Positions 26,507 through 38,707 of a stretch of 64,000 nt of DNA are shown here, piece after piece. Below the pieces are notes generated by a model. That model saw only the letters and a program-made list of their open reading frames with translations. It was not told the DNA's origin and made no database searches. Numbering within the stretch: position 1 is the stretch's first letter; the number at the start of each line of letters is the position of its first letter. This DNA is from Dryas octopetala (Eukaryota > Streptophyta > Magnoliopsida > Rosales > Rosaceae): NCBI GenBank assembly GCA_963921425.1, contig OY992837.1:15597896-15661895 (forward strand), written 5' to 3'. The translations under genes and the position numbers were made by a program.

Positions 26507-27049
26507 AAGTTCTATCCTGACTCTTCTTTCACTGAAGCATCAACACAAGATCTGCTGCGTTCAAAATCTGCTGGACAATTTTCAAGACGAAGATTGTGAT
26601 TGGGGTTCTTCTGGCTCTTCAAATTGCGAAGACGAGCTCGTTCATCTGTGAAAGAAATTCCAATTCAAGCTTCTGCAGAATGAGTATTGTGTTTCTAACT
26701 CAAGCTTCTGCATAATGGGTATTGTGTCTCTTTTCTTTTTGGTGATTGTTCAAAGGTTGTGATTTTTGTGAAGATTGTACTTGTTATTGGTTGATGATTC
26801 ATAAGATTTGGGTCATTTGCTGTGGTTGATTTTGGATTACGTGAATTCTTGAGAGGTATTGTGTTTTCTTGAAGTGTTGAAGTGTTGTGTTCCTGCAGTG
26901 CTGTGTTATGTTCTTGAGAGGTATTGTGATTTCTTAAAGTGTTGAGAGGTATTGTGTTTTTCTGGAGTTCTTGAAGTCTTGAAGTGTTGTGTTCCTTCAG
27001 TGTTATTGAACTATTGTGATATTGTTGTTGAAGAAAAAAAAATTTAGTC

Positions 27050-28290
27050 ATGTCAATTGCGAGTAAGGTTGATGGTTTGTTGCCTTTTCTGACTTTAAGG
27101 TTGAATGATTCTAATTACCGTAAATGGAGTTTTCAAGTCAAAACAATATTAGGAGTTCATGGCTTGTTTGGCTATTTGGATGGATCAATTGTTTGTCCAC
27201 CACAGTTTGTACTAGATGAGAGTGGAGTAAATACACTTGAGGTTAATAGGGCCTTCATTGAATGGGATCACACTGATAAGGTTTTAACTAGTTTGTTGAT
27301 GGCATCGGTTACTGAGGATTCTATGAAGTATATTTTGGATTGTTCTTCTACTCATGAAGCATAGATGAATGTTAGAGAAAGGTACAATACTGATTCTAGA
27401 GCCCCAATTATGCAACTCAAAACTGATTTTCGAACTCTGCAGAAAGGCGATGATAATGTTGAGATGTTTCTAATGAGGATTAAACATGCTAAAGCTCAGT
27501 TAGCTGCTATAGGGGTGTATGTTATAGATAATGATGTTTATGCGGTTGCATTAAATGGTCTTCCTGATGAATTTGATCATGTGAAGGCTGTATTAAGAGG
27601 TCATCAGGGTCCCATGTCTATGAAGGAATTTCGATCTCAACTTCTTGCTGCTGAACATGATATGAATAAGAAGCTAGCTCTTGCTTTGGCTTCTACTCAG
27701 ACTATGTCTGCAATGGTAGCTAAGCTTCATGTGCCTAAATCAAGCTATCCAACAAGTTCTAATGGCAATATTGGTACTAGTGGTTCTACTGGTTATGATT
27801 CTAATTCTGGAGATTCTTATCATGGCAAAGGTACTAATGGTGATTCTAGTGGCAATGGAAATGTTTACAATGGAGATGAGGGTTATAGTCATCCCTCAAA
27901 TGGTGGTAACTCTAGAGGAGGTTATAACAATGCTGGAAGATGGAATAATAATGATCATGGTGGTGGTGGTTACTAGAACAATAATGGAGGTAAAAATGGG
28001 AGTTCTGGAAGGCACTGGGGTAACAATGGAGGCAGGTTTAATACTAGTGGTGGTAGAGGTTAGAATTATGGTGGAAATGGTGGCATGTTTAACAACCATT
28101 GGGGTGCAAATAACTGGAACAATGGGGGTCGACAGATTCCTGAGTGTCAAATCTGTTATAGAAGAGGGCACACTGCTGTCACTTGCTTTGATAGAGATAG
28201 ATCATCTCGATCAGAATGTTGGTATTGTTGTGGAATGTCAAATTTGTGGTAAAAAATGTCATGTGGCTTTAGATTGATTCAACAGATCAA
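27050..28290 (+). pseudogene. copia gag (nucleocapsid) with in-frame stops
   Basis: From ATG 27050 the frame reads a typical copia gag: RLNDSNYRKWSFQVKTILG and GYLDGSIVCPP near the start, then LKTDFRTLQKGDDNVEMFL, NGLPDEFDHVKAVLRG and MKEFRSQLLAAE. A Gly/Asn-rich region and a zinc knuckle CQICYRRGHTAVTC (about 28147-28190) follow. A TAG at 27362 replaces the expected Trp before MNVRERY. More stops follow at about 27974 and 28062, so it cannot make full-length Gag. Confidence 0.85.
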
Positions 28291-28852
28291 ACTATGTTTA
28301 TCAAGGCTCAGCACCACCTTAAGCAAACTCAAGATATGTTTCAGACTACACTATCAGTAGATGAGAGTTGTACAAATATTTTCGACTCAGATGGTTCCTT
28401 CTTAGATATTCCTACTGCTTTGCATGCCCACTACATTGACCAAATTGGTTCTTTGGTAAATGTTTGCCCAGGATCACCCCCTCATTATCAAGACGACATT
28501 ATTCATAGTCACCATAACTTAGAGGAAGAAAAGTTATCTACAAAGTCTTATTTAGTGGCATCATCTGATAGTAATACCAGCTGTAGTTAAGATGATAATT
28601 TTGACTCTAGGCAGTCAATTCCAATTTCTGAAGCTCATCAGTAGAAAATTTCAAATTCATACCACTTTTTGCAATCATGTAGCTATGGAGTTGACTTTAC
28701 GCCTCAGGTTTTGTGTGAGTTTTACTCCTCTTTGTGTACTCTGTCTGATTGTTGGATCGAATTGTTCAATTGGTTGTGAAATCTGTATTTCTAGGTTTTG
28801 TATCCACTGCCACCACGATTCCCGCTGAGGGTGGCGGCGGCGCTGGTGACTT

Positions 28853-29755
28853 GGGAGAGTTCAGAGAAAGAGTCACAGACAGGTTGGGCTTCTATCTCCC
28901 ATTCCAAAACCACCAGCTGAGGAGGAGAAGAAGCCTGAGGAGAAAAAGAAGCCCAAGGAAGAAGAAAAGAAAGAAGAGGTCAGTACAGTATGGAAACTAA
29001 AGCTTTTCATTTTCAGAATTGTTTTTTTTTTCTTCACCATTTTTTTAATTATTTCTTTATTTTTTGTTTTTTAATTTTGGGGTTCAATTATTACGTTATG
29101 TTGTTGCATCCTCAGGTTATCACAGTTGTGCTAAAGATTCACATCCATTGTGATGCCTGTGCACAAGAAATCAAGAAACACATACAGAGAATGAAAGGTA
29201 CATGCTCAGCTCTGTTTTCTTCTGTTTTCCAGATAAAAAATAAAAACTGAAAAATGGTTATTAATTAATTTCTAGATTTTGGTTCATGCAATTCTGTCTT
29301 CCATAATTTTTCTTTTTCTTTTGATTATGAATGAGTTGGCAATTAACGGTATTGCCCTCTTATTGGTTGTGCAATGCCAATCCATCTGTAACTCCTAAAA
29401 AAGAGAGAAGAAAAACACTTTCCTTCTGAATCTCTTAAAAAAGAGTTTAATTATTCTCTCACCAATGACCAATTTTTCAATGTCAATACATTCTTTCTCT
29501 TCAATAAAATACTAAATGATTAAATTGGGTCCAATTCAAGTCAATTCAATTCCATTCATGACAAAATCCCACCAGTCCAACTTTCATTTCTCTAAATCTT
29601 TAAACAGTGCACTAAATCCTACAATACCGAACTTTTAATTTTTTTGTCTTTTCAAAATCTGATTTTATCTTCGCTTTTCTCTGCCTTTTCTTTTGTGTCA
29701 CTTTTTAGGGGTGGAATCAGCAGAACCAGATCTAAAGAGCTCACAGGTTACAGGA
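28853..29755 (+). pseudogene. HIPP-type two-HMA-domain protein fragment
   Basis: Three exon-like blocks join in phase. 28853-28978: RVQRKSHRQVGLLSPIPKPP, then a Glu/Lys/Pro linker. 29116-29197: VITVVLKIHIHCDACAQEIK, the second HMA domain with CxxC intact. 29709 to about 29755: GVESAEPDLKSSQVT. Then homology ends and the frame runs into unrelated sequence with stops. The first HMA domain is missing: upstream of 28853 the frame has a stop and the truncated copia element lies close by. Metal binding by the second domain might be kept, but the CaaX tail is gone. Confidence 0.75.
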
Positions 29756-31200
29756 AGCTTGAAACTAATATATTCTGGAACTGATGGAAAACTTACTCTA
29801 TACATTAACAGCAGAACCTTGGTATGTAATTTGGCTGACAGGTAGCTCTGATTCAATTCTTGAGGTTATTTCTCAACAAGTTTCCTCGCCCCTATCAGCA
29901 CTGTATGAATACTTGCTTCCATGGAAATCTTTGCAAAAATTTTATTTTCTTTCCCCTTATCATTATATGTTGCATGCGTCTGATCTGATATTTAGTTTAC
30001 AACTGAAGGTCAAAGAGTCAATAGAACAATCATTTAGCTACTACCCTGGAGATGATGGAAATCATGGAAGTGTGGATTTACAGGAATAAAGATATATGAA
30101 AGTATTTTGTTGCTGCTGTGTCTTTCCCCCAATCTCCCTCAACCATCACCGCATTGTGATTGATAATGATATACATGTTAAATGTAATTATATTTGGTAA
30201 ATATTGAAAAGGAAATATTTCTATTTTTTGAAGGCCTAAGAAGCATATATCTTCCATCCTAATGGTACACATCCAATTAAATCTGAAGGGCAGGTACATA
30301 CATGATATCTTTTGAAGTACTGCTGGACAAATTTTATCATACAATCATAATAAGAAATAGAGGAGTTACCTTTAGGAATTGCAGGTATCTTTTACTGTTT
30401 TGAGAGGACCATTGTTAGACGAAGTACATCAGAGGATCAACTCTTGGATATATCTGGTGGTTGTGCCGCTCACTTGAACAATGTATCTGTCATGCTGCTT
30501 TTGATTGGTACAAAAGTTTTCCTTCTGATTAAATGTGTTAATTGGTGCACACTATGTTTCCTGTGCAGTTAATTTAAAAACCCATAGTTCTAGCATTTAG
30601 GCTTGCTGCAGATTTTTATGCATCAGTTGAAAATTTGCTTCTTCTTTTTTTTTTTTTTTTTTTCTGAGGCTTTCTTGCCCTGCATTGTTTTGAGATTTTG
30701 AGTTTTAAGTTCATTTTTATGCATGGGTTAACTTCTGCAGTTATGTAAAGCTGCTTTCAATTGGTTAGAGGTGTTCCTTATGACTAAATGGCTTAAATTG
30801 CTAGAATCATTTTTGCCATCCTCTTCTTGCACCTTATCAAATCTCATTCGAATGAAGTTTTTACATTCATATGTTTTTTTATTACACGTTAAAGAATATG
30901 TCTGCACTTTTAAATTACATACTATAATTTGCTTTTGATGATCCTTAATTTGAGTGGTTATTGTTTTGCTTGGTTTTGTCTTATGAGTCGGTGCCTTTGC
31001 GCTTGGTGATTATGATAATGGACTGATAGATATCACCAGACAAAGTTCTGATATAACTATTTCATTGTGATCATTTTAGTCAATGGTGACTATTTTCTTC
31101 ACTGTGCTTTTGTTTGATTTTAGTACTGATATAACTATTTGTATTGATTTTTTTCCCATTTTTTTAATGGGTTTAGGTCGTTCGTGGTGCTATTTCTTCT
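29756..31200. other. intergenic, nothing recognised
   Basis: T-rich runs and scattered short frames. The frame at 29784-30089 shows no family I know. Confidence 0.4.
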
Positions 31201-31329
31201 GCTGGTGGCTTCATCTAACAGAAGAATTCTCAGGTTCTTCAATATTACTCGAGCAAGTGCTATCCTCTGCTTTTGACCCCCTGATTGCTGCACTTCTCTT
31301 TCTCCACAGTGAGTGTCATATCCATCTTT
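31201..31329 (-). pseudogene. ABCB-type transporter fragment: ABC signature and Walker B
   Basis: The minus strand reads [20 protein letters not shown], then [20 protein letters not shown] and TS. This is the signature motif (SGGQKQR), followed by Walker B (ILLLDEATS) of a full-size ABCB/MDR nucleotide-binding domain. About 43 codons are open, but Walker A, the D-loop Ser-Ala-Leu-Asp and all membrane segments are missing on both sides. It is an isolated exon fragment. Confidence 0.8.
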
Positions 31330-31477
31330 CATTGAACCATCCGCACACTGCTGGAGTATTGTATTTATTCAACAACTTACTTTGCATTTTGATATTATTC
31401 ACATTGTCTGATATTTCTATAAAAACTATGACATTTACTAATTATTTTCATTTTCCTCTATTTTGCATGTCTCTAAG

Positions 31478-31609
31478 TGATCCTGCAATTGAAGAAAGAA
31501 CTAACAAAGCTGCTTCTTTAAAAGCTCTGAAACAAGATGCTTCAGATTCTGATAATCTCCCATTGAAGGCTTTAAAAAGAAAAGCAATGAGAAATAAATC
31601 CAAAATCAG
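31478..31609 (+). other. possible exon of an unidentified gene
   Basis: A 132-base open block is bounded by AAG at its start and CAG|GTTAGC at its end. It reads DPAIEERTNKAASLKALKQD and later LPLKALKRKAMRNKSKI, a basic helical peptide with better codon texture than its surroundings. No partner exons were found and I do not recognise the family. Confidence 0.3.
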
Positions 31610-32432
31610 GTTAGCTTCCCTCCTCTAATTTGTGTTTTTATTTTTTATTTTTTTTTCAGAATTTTTTTTTAGTAAACCTTAGAGACCATAGTTATTGATG
31701 ATTCTGAATTTTTTGTACTGATTTTCTCTAACACATTTAAGAAATTGAACTTATCTGGTTTCTACTTTTTATATTCACATTTAAGAAATTGAACTTATGG
31801 TAATTTTATTCACTTACGGATATCATGTATTTTGGTGTGTTAGAAAATGCTAATTTTTCATTGCTTATGAATGTAAAATTACTACGTTATCCTTTCTTTG
31901 ATTTAGGGTTTCGAAATTAGATTTAAGGTTTAGAATTAGAATTTAGGATTTAAATTGGGGTTATAGAGCTAATGGCTTAAGGTGTAAGTCTTGCTTTTTG
32001 GGTGAAAACTCAAAAGCTAAAACTAAGTCATTTTGCTGTGTAGCAATTAAATACAAACCTAATATAATCTACATTTGCATGGTAGTGTATGTTTATTAAT
32101 CGATTATAGTTTTTCCTGAGCTGCCTGGTGATCCCTAGGTTGCAGCACATCCGGTCGTTAACTCATTACGCTGCTGCCGTCATTTTTAGGACCGATAGAC
32201 GTTTTCATTTTGATCAATAATGACTAAAATAAAATTATAAAAAAATGTATTGAGTAATTTGTAATTTTGAAAAATTTTATTAATTTATTTGTAAATGACC
32301 CAATTTCTATTTTTTTTTTTCAATTTTGAACGCTCAAAATGGGTTTTCGTTTTGAGTGGCACTATTCCCACCCCTCAATCTTATTTATAAACCCACCTTA
32401 TTTCCACACCCTCCATTGAATTTTAAAATTTT

Positions 32433-33806
32433 TGTTAGTTTTTAGGATTCTGAATTGGCTTTTTTTTTTTGTCAAAATCATTGTATTTATTTTTTTAATT
32501 ATTCACTCACAAGCTCTAGGCTAGAATTAAGGTTAAGATCACTTGTGTTGAAGAAATCAAGAATGAAGTTGCAATGTAAAAGACTCTAAAGTATAATGCA
32601 CTTCATGCATTTCACGAAAAACAGTTTTGTGTCTATTTGACTTGTTACTCACTGATCATAAGAACAATTTTCTTCACACGTGTACTGCACTTACAATTTT
32701 TATCACTTGAATAATTGTTGACAGTTCAGCAGCCCATTTCATGACCTGACTCCTAAAGCCCATTTCTCTTTCTTTAAACAAGCATGTGCACTGCACATGA
32801 TCTGGTTGTTCACTCACACACTCACATCATTATTCATCTTCTTCCTCTTTTATGAATTTTGAAAATGAGGATATTGTTGAATTTAAAGTTCTACATCCTT
32901 TAAACTAAATGAAATGCTTTTGATTTTCACAAACTAAATGATTTTCTTAACTTGTTTTCCACCCTCTAAAATTTGAATATGTTTGAGTGTGTTCTAAAGC
33001 TTTTCACAAATTCATAAACACTATCATTTAGATTTTAGATCTAGGATTCTCTAATAGCCTTTTCATGCCTCTTGCTTGAGAAGGTTGATTTTTAAAGAAT
33101 TTAAATCTGCATATCATATTCATACATTGAAGAATCTGATGTGCTTGGTATGAATCGGTGCTATGGGTTGATGAGCTTGGAGTTTGAGCTGCCTTCTTCA
33201 TGATTGACTGATTGACTGATTGCCTTGCTTTTGGGAGTTGCACAAAGAGGTAAAAAGCTACCACTTAGTTTAGGACTTAGTGATTGAGCTTGTGTGCTGT
33301 ATGCTCCTTTTGTATTGAACCTCATATACAATGGATTGCCCGTTCAGTTGAAAAGACCCCCAGTTTTTACCCTTTGTGGTTTTTTTAGGTGAACATCTTG
33401 TGTGCCTTCATCTCCATTTTGTGTTGTTATGTTTACTGACTCACTCAACTTTTAAATCTGCATTGAATTTATATGCTTGATATTTCTATATGTCATATGG
33501 AACTGTTTAGCTAATCACACACCACTGTAGTTGTGGATAACACTAGGATGCCTGCTGTGATGAGTCCTCTGAGTGTATAGGTTGTCACTTGATCCTTTGG
33601 TGTATTTAATTTGTGTTTCTTACAAAAGTTATATTTTGATTTACAAGTGTCAATCTATGTCTTCAGATTTTTGTCACTGTGTCCTCAAAGTTTTGTCTGT
33701 TTGATTAGTTCCTGAGTCATCACATAAACAAAAATTAGGGTTCGATTACTGACTATGGTTTTAATCAAGTTAATTAGGTAGATAAATCACCTAATACAAA
33801 CTTTCA
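32433..33806 (+). repeat. 5' LTR of the copia element
   Basis: 1374 bases, TG...CA. It is about 210 bases shorter than the 3' LTR. The missing part corresponds to 3' LTR sequence at about 49170-49405 (after CTCTACATCCTT and before AAATGTTTTTGATTTTC), so this LTR has a deletion there. Confidence 0.92.
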
Positions 33807-33808
33807 AT

Positions 33809-33820
33809 TGGTATCAAAGC
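33809..33820 (+). other. primer-binding site of the nested copia element
   Basis: TGGTATCAAAGC starts two bases after the LTR end, complementary to initiator tRNA-Met with one difference. Confidence 0.85.
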
Positions 33821-33879
33821 GCTACTCTAAAAGCAAATAGAGAGATCCTAGGGTGTTGTTTGTTTTTAGGTGTGTCTAG

Positions 33880-34755
33880 ATGGAAAAAGATCGAGTTGCA
33901 GGGTCTTGTAACTCTCCTCCATTCTTTGATGGCAGCAACTACACTGCTTGGAGAGAGAAATTTGAAATTTTTGTTGATGCTTATGACGAATTGGCATATG
34001 AATATCTTACTGTTGAGTGGATTCATCGCTCTAAAATTGTAGATGGAATTGAAATTCCTAAGCCTAGGTCTGAATGGTCTATAGGCGAAATCACAGCATC
34101 TAGCTCCAACAAGAAGGCTAGAAATGTTATTGTCACTGCACTATCATTCTCACAATTTGCACACATACAACACTGTGTCACAGCTAGGCAAGCTTAGAAC
34201 AAGCTTCGGGTTGTTCATGAAAGAGACAAACAAGTTAGGTCACTCAAGCTTTAAATGGTTCATGCCAAATTTGAAGAAATTAGGATGAAAGAGTCCGAGT
34301 CATTTTCCGAGTTTTATGAAAGGTTGGAAGCCCGCACAAATGAAGTCATGTCCTTAGGTAAATCATATGAGAAGTCTACCATTGTCCAAAAGGTTCTTAG
34401 ATCTCTACCTAAGAGATTTCAATCTAAGAAACATGCAATTCAAGAAGTCCAAAATTTGGATGAACTCAAGATTGGTAAAATTGGTAGGAAAGCTTAAAAC
34501 TTTTGAAATGGAGCTTGAAATGGATGAAAGGGACAACAAGAAATCAAAGGATATTGTTTTGCAAAGTGTCAAAGAAATGAGTGAAAAAATGAGTAAAAAA
34601 TCATCAATGTCCGATGATAAGGTTGCCCTTTTTGTCAAAAAGTTTAGGTGAATTCTTAGAAATAAAGGGAGAGAAGCTAGAACTAGTGGTAACAACTTGA
34701 AGGACTTTAAGTTCAAACCTCAAGTAGAGAATTCATTTAAGAGAAAACAAGAAAG
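33880..34755 (+). pseudogene. copia gag, first part (interrupted by the CACTA element)
   Basis: ATG 33880 gives MEKDRVAGSCNSPPFFDGSN and YTAWREKFEIFVDAYDE. Stops follow at about 34195 and 34252, then KFEEIRMKESESFSEFYERL and VLRSLPKRFQSKKHAIQEVQ. After further stops it reaches SFKRKQER at the insertion. Removing the CACTA element and one GAA duplication joins it to KPNFKERRTTKRDV at 42321, proving the frame was continuous before insertion. Confidence 0.85.
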
Positions 34756-35636
34756 GAACACTACTACAATAATATAAATAGACGACACTACTTACACAAC
34801 GGTTGTTTTAAAACTGTTGTGTAGTTTTAAAGCATAACAGTTTTTAGAAAAACTGTTGTATTTATGCATGAAATACAGTCTTTTTTTGTGGGATAGATTT
34901 TATGAACTAGCCTAGACAACACTTATTAGTCGTGACCGTTGTGTATGTGAAAGAAAATGAAAAAAACCGGTGCTACAGTATTTTCATTAATCCTCTTGAT
35001 CTGTGTCCTCCCCTATCACTTACACATACAAACCTTCTCTCTCTCTCTCAAACCCTCTTGATCTGCTCCCTCTCTCACTATCAGACTTTCTCTTCTATTG
35101 TCCTACTCTCTATCTCTCTCACACCCTCCCCTCAATCGACCCCGCACTCGCCCTCTGACCTCACCCTCGCCCTCGCCCTCGTCATCGCCCTCTTTTCTTT
35201 CTCAGTCTCAATCGTCCTCCATCGAAACCCAAAAGCTGCCTCTCACCTCGCCCTCTAGTTTAATGGGTCTGAGCAAAACAAATTCTAGTCACAAGTAATC
35301 TCTTTTCATTCTGCTTTTTCTCTTTGATTACACTTGTGGTGATAAATGGTCAGTGAGGGTTTTGTAGTCTAATAATAAGGGTCCGTTTGCCCACCATTTT
35401 TCTATGCTTGGATCTTCTGTTCTTTCTAGGTTTCTTTTAGATCCGGTGATGAACCAAGGTCAAGAGCGTCGTTAAATACTCCTTCCTCTCTTTCTCTCTA
35501 TGTCTCTCTATTTCGTTTACTGATTCAAGGTTAGGTTCTTTATGTTTTTTTATTTTCGTTTTCTAGGGCTTTTGATTTTCATTTTTAGGGCTAAGTTGTG
35601 ATTTTGTGATTTCTGAAATCGAAGAGGAGAGGCTGT

Positions 35637-35725
35637 ATGGCAAGTAGAGTGGAACACGAGTACAACTATCTGTTCAAGATCGTGTTGATCAGAGACTCTG
35701 GTGTGGGCAAATCGAACTCTACAGG
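35637..35725 (+). pseudogene. captured Rab GTPase (RabA/Rab11-like) first-exon fragment
   Basis: ATG 35637 reads MASRVEHEYNYLFKIVLIRD then SGVGKSNSTG. This is the N-terminus and P-loop of a plant Rab of the Rab11/RabA type (YLFKxVLIGDSGVGKSN), with Gly changed to Arg before Asp and a jump after KSN. The CT-rich 300 bases upstream (35030-35330) may be the captured 5' UTR. Switch regions, the other G boxes and the C-terminal Cys pair are absent, so no GTPase can be made. Confidence 0.8.
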
Positions 35726-36936
35726 CAAGTTTGATTTTTGGGTTTTGATTAGTCTGCTTGTGTTTAATCTTAGTGTGGAAGCTAATTTATGTTTTACTCC
35801 TTTTATTTTATGAGCGTTGTATGTGAATTTTATTTGTCATGCTGCCCAGGTGGTTTAATTTTTGGAATTAGAATTAACTTGGTTGATGTTTTAGAAGGTT
35901 GTGTATGTGAGTTTGGATAGTTAGGAGCTTTTGATAATTATTTGTATGTTTTTTTCCTTTTGGGATTTGCTGTGTTTGATTGAAGATATATCAATAGAAA
36001 AAAAAAAATTGTTATTAATAGCTTGGTCAATGAGGCTCATATTGGTTTTTTTAGTACTTTGTTTTTGTGAAGGTTATGATTGATGAACTCTAGATGGGGC
36101 TGTCAATTTCTAAATTTAGATGGGAGATGAACTGCACAAGATCCCAGTTTTGTAGTGTGTCATGTTTCTTGTTGTTGTCTGGTTATGATCAAAATAAAGA
36201 TGACGTGCATTCTTACTCAGATTGTGATACAGCTGAATATTTTAAGTGATCTTTATTTAGCATAGAGCGTTTCAAGGTACTTCCCTTATCTTTCTTCTTG
36301 TTCCTTCAAAATCAAAAGCTGATTCAGATGTAAGAAAGCAAAATCTAATATTTTTTGTAATAGTACTTTGTCTCTGTTTGTATTGGTGAATGGTGATTCT
36401 CGGAAGTGGGCTTTGGTATTTCTTCTAGCTTGTATTGTATGCAAGCTAGAACAAGAAGATGATGAAAAAGAAGATAAGAATTAAAGTCTGGATCTTAATT
36501 AAGTTTCTCTTTTTATAGAGTTTCTATTTTAAGTTATTTCTCTGTTTTTTACTCTTGGGTGTTATGGTTTTAAGTGGGTAATGATTTTAAATGTCTGGAG
36601 GGATCAAATTTGGTTCTTTGAGCTCCACTTTGTCACCATTGATGACTGATTGTAGGAATTACCATACATTTTCATGTATTGTAAAGTTTATCTTTTATTT
36701 TTTATTTTAGTTAAGCTAGTCCCTTTTCATTGCCATACTTGACTTATTTTACTTTTTTTTTTTTTAGTGATTGGAAACTAATAGAGGTAAAGCTCTGTTA
36801 CCTATTTCAGTTGTCTTTTTTTGTGCTTTTACTAAAGGTTAAAGCTCATTTGAATCTGTATGGGATTGTGTCTGTGGAGTCAGCAACTGTAAGTTTGTTA
36901 AAGCATTCTGTGCTTTCTCATTCACATTCTCAACAG

Positions 36937-38707
36937 TTGCACTCTTGGTTCTGCTGTTCACTCTGAGCTTCACACTTGTTCATGGAGGAATCCCAACTAC
37001 CCTTGAAGGACCCTTCAAGCCTGTCACTGTCCCTCTTGACAAGAGCTTCCGAGGCAATGCTGTTGACTTGCCTGACACTGACCCTCGAGTTCAGAGAATC
37101 GTCAAAGGTTTCGAGCCTGAACAAATCTCTGTCTCTCTCTCTGCAACCCATGACTCTGTTTGGATATCTTGGATCACAGGTCTGAGGTCTCTAAGTCTCT
37201 TTCTCATTACAAACCTTTTAGTGCTTGGACTTTCTATGGCTTTTCTTTTGAAACTTTTGTCTACGGAACTTTCCAGGTTTTTATTTAGAAAATAAAAAAT
37301 GACTTTTTATATTTACTTGTCACGTGCAAGACATCTTTGAAATACTAAAATTATTTTGGCAAAAAAAACAAACGATATATATATATTTTTTCATTTGTGG
37401 TCAAGAAGATAGATCTTTTTAAGTTTTTAACTGTTTTTTTTTTTATTTTTTTTTTGAGAAATAGATCTTTTTAACTGTTAGATATTTGATTGTACTAAAA
37501 CCAAGAATTGAGTTATCATAATTACTGTTACAATCCAATTTTATGGATGGGAATGTTACAATAATAGCAAGAGTAATCTTCTAGCACCGAATCTAATTCA
37601 TTATTCCCAACTTTTGATATCAACTGATGTGGTACATTTACATGTTTTAAATAAATGTTACTTTTTTGGACTTTTCTTTATGATATGAGCAAATGGAGTA
37701 CTTGTGATGTGGCAGATTGTGTGTCAATATGTTACTTGTTAAAAATATAGAGAGAATATTGAGTACACAGTTGCATGAAGATTGAAGACTCTCTCTCTGG
37801 GTACTAGGTTCCAGCGCATTACTTGATACTTGATTGAATTTGCAGGGGAGTTTCAAATTGGCGACGACATAAAACCATTGGATCCGGAAACAGTTCCAAG
37901 TGTTGTTGTATATGGAAGGTATGGATCTCCTATGGCTAACCAATCAACGGGGTATTCCCTTGTTTACAATCAGCTTTATCAGTTTGAAGGCCTCCAAAAC
38001 TACACTTCTGGAATTATACACCATGTTCTTCTCACAGGTATGATTCAGTGATAATTTGTATCCTAATACATGCCATTAGCTTTATGAGCTGCTCATTGAC
38101 ATTCAATCAGCAACAAGAGTATCTCTATTGCTTAGTCACTTTACATTAAAAAGTAACCATTACCTATTTCTAGAGGTACTTCCCTTTTCTCCTCTCTACG
38201 GAAACACAAACTTTGAGGGTACAGATGATTTCTTGTGCTATAGTTATAGAAATTTTGATATAAATGATTTGCAGGTGTGTTTCTTTCACAATTTCCTTCA
38301 GTTTTTAGTATTATGAGCATTCATGTTCACATATATGGAAACATTCCAGATCAACTTAGAAGATAGAAGATGTGATGCATAGCCAGTGACGTTTATTTTC
38401 AAGTGTTTCTGCCTAAAGTTTGGGCTGGTGACTTCATTAGCTAAGGCCTTGATCGTAGAATGAAAATACTTGAATCCTACTGAAAACAGATTTTTATTTG
38501 TCTATAAATAAATCCAACCAACATGGTTTGCATAAAATCACACTGATTACAAGCTAAGCAGCAATTTTATGTGGCTTGCAGGTGAAAAACGAGACTCATG
38601 CTTTATGGACTTGGCACAGAAATCAGGACTTGTACAGATTAGCTGGAGATCAAATTTACATTGTAAGGCAGCCTGATAAGTGTCCAGTTAGAGCCAAAGG
38701 TACATAA
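36937..38707 (+). pseudogene. captured purple acid phosphatase (PAP15/PAP23-like) exons, core missing
   Basis: Exon-like blocks: 36937-37179 (hydrophobic signal segment, then GGIPTTLEGPFKPVTVPLDK and FEPEQISVSLSATHDSVWIS); 37846-38037 (EFQIGDDIKPLDPETVPSVV, QFEGLQNYTSGIIHHVLLTG); and 38582-38707 (VKNETHALWTWHRNQDLYRL, AGDQIYIVRQPDKCP, stop). The first two are the N-terminal fibronectin-like part and join in phase. The third is the extreme C-terminus. The exons between, which hold the metal-binding phosphoesterase core, are gone, so the copy is catalytically dead. Introns are retained, so capture was from genomic DNA and not from mRNA. Confidence 0.88.

Larger units (their letters stand above)
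26335..28690 (+). mobile_element. truncated Ty1/copia retrotransposon: 5' LTR, PBS and gag
   Basis: A short LTR (26335-26494, TGTTAGAATTGG...TGATCA) is followed directly by TGGTATCAAAGC, the initiator-tRNA-Met primer site. A leader and gag follow. There is no pol and no 3' LTR before host-like sequence resumes at about 28.8 kb, so the 3' part has been lost. Confidence 0.8.

Noticed and set aside
27729-28277. Met/Val-rich 182-codon frame
   Set aside because: It is an out-of-frame shadow of the Gly/Asn-rich copia gag.
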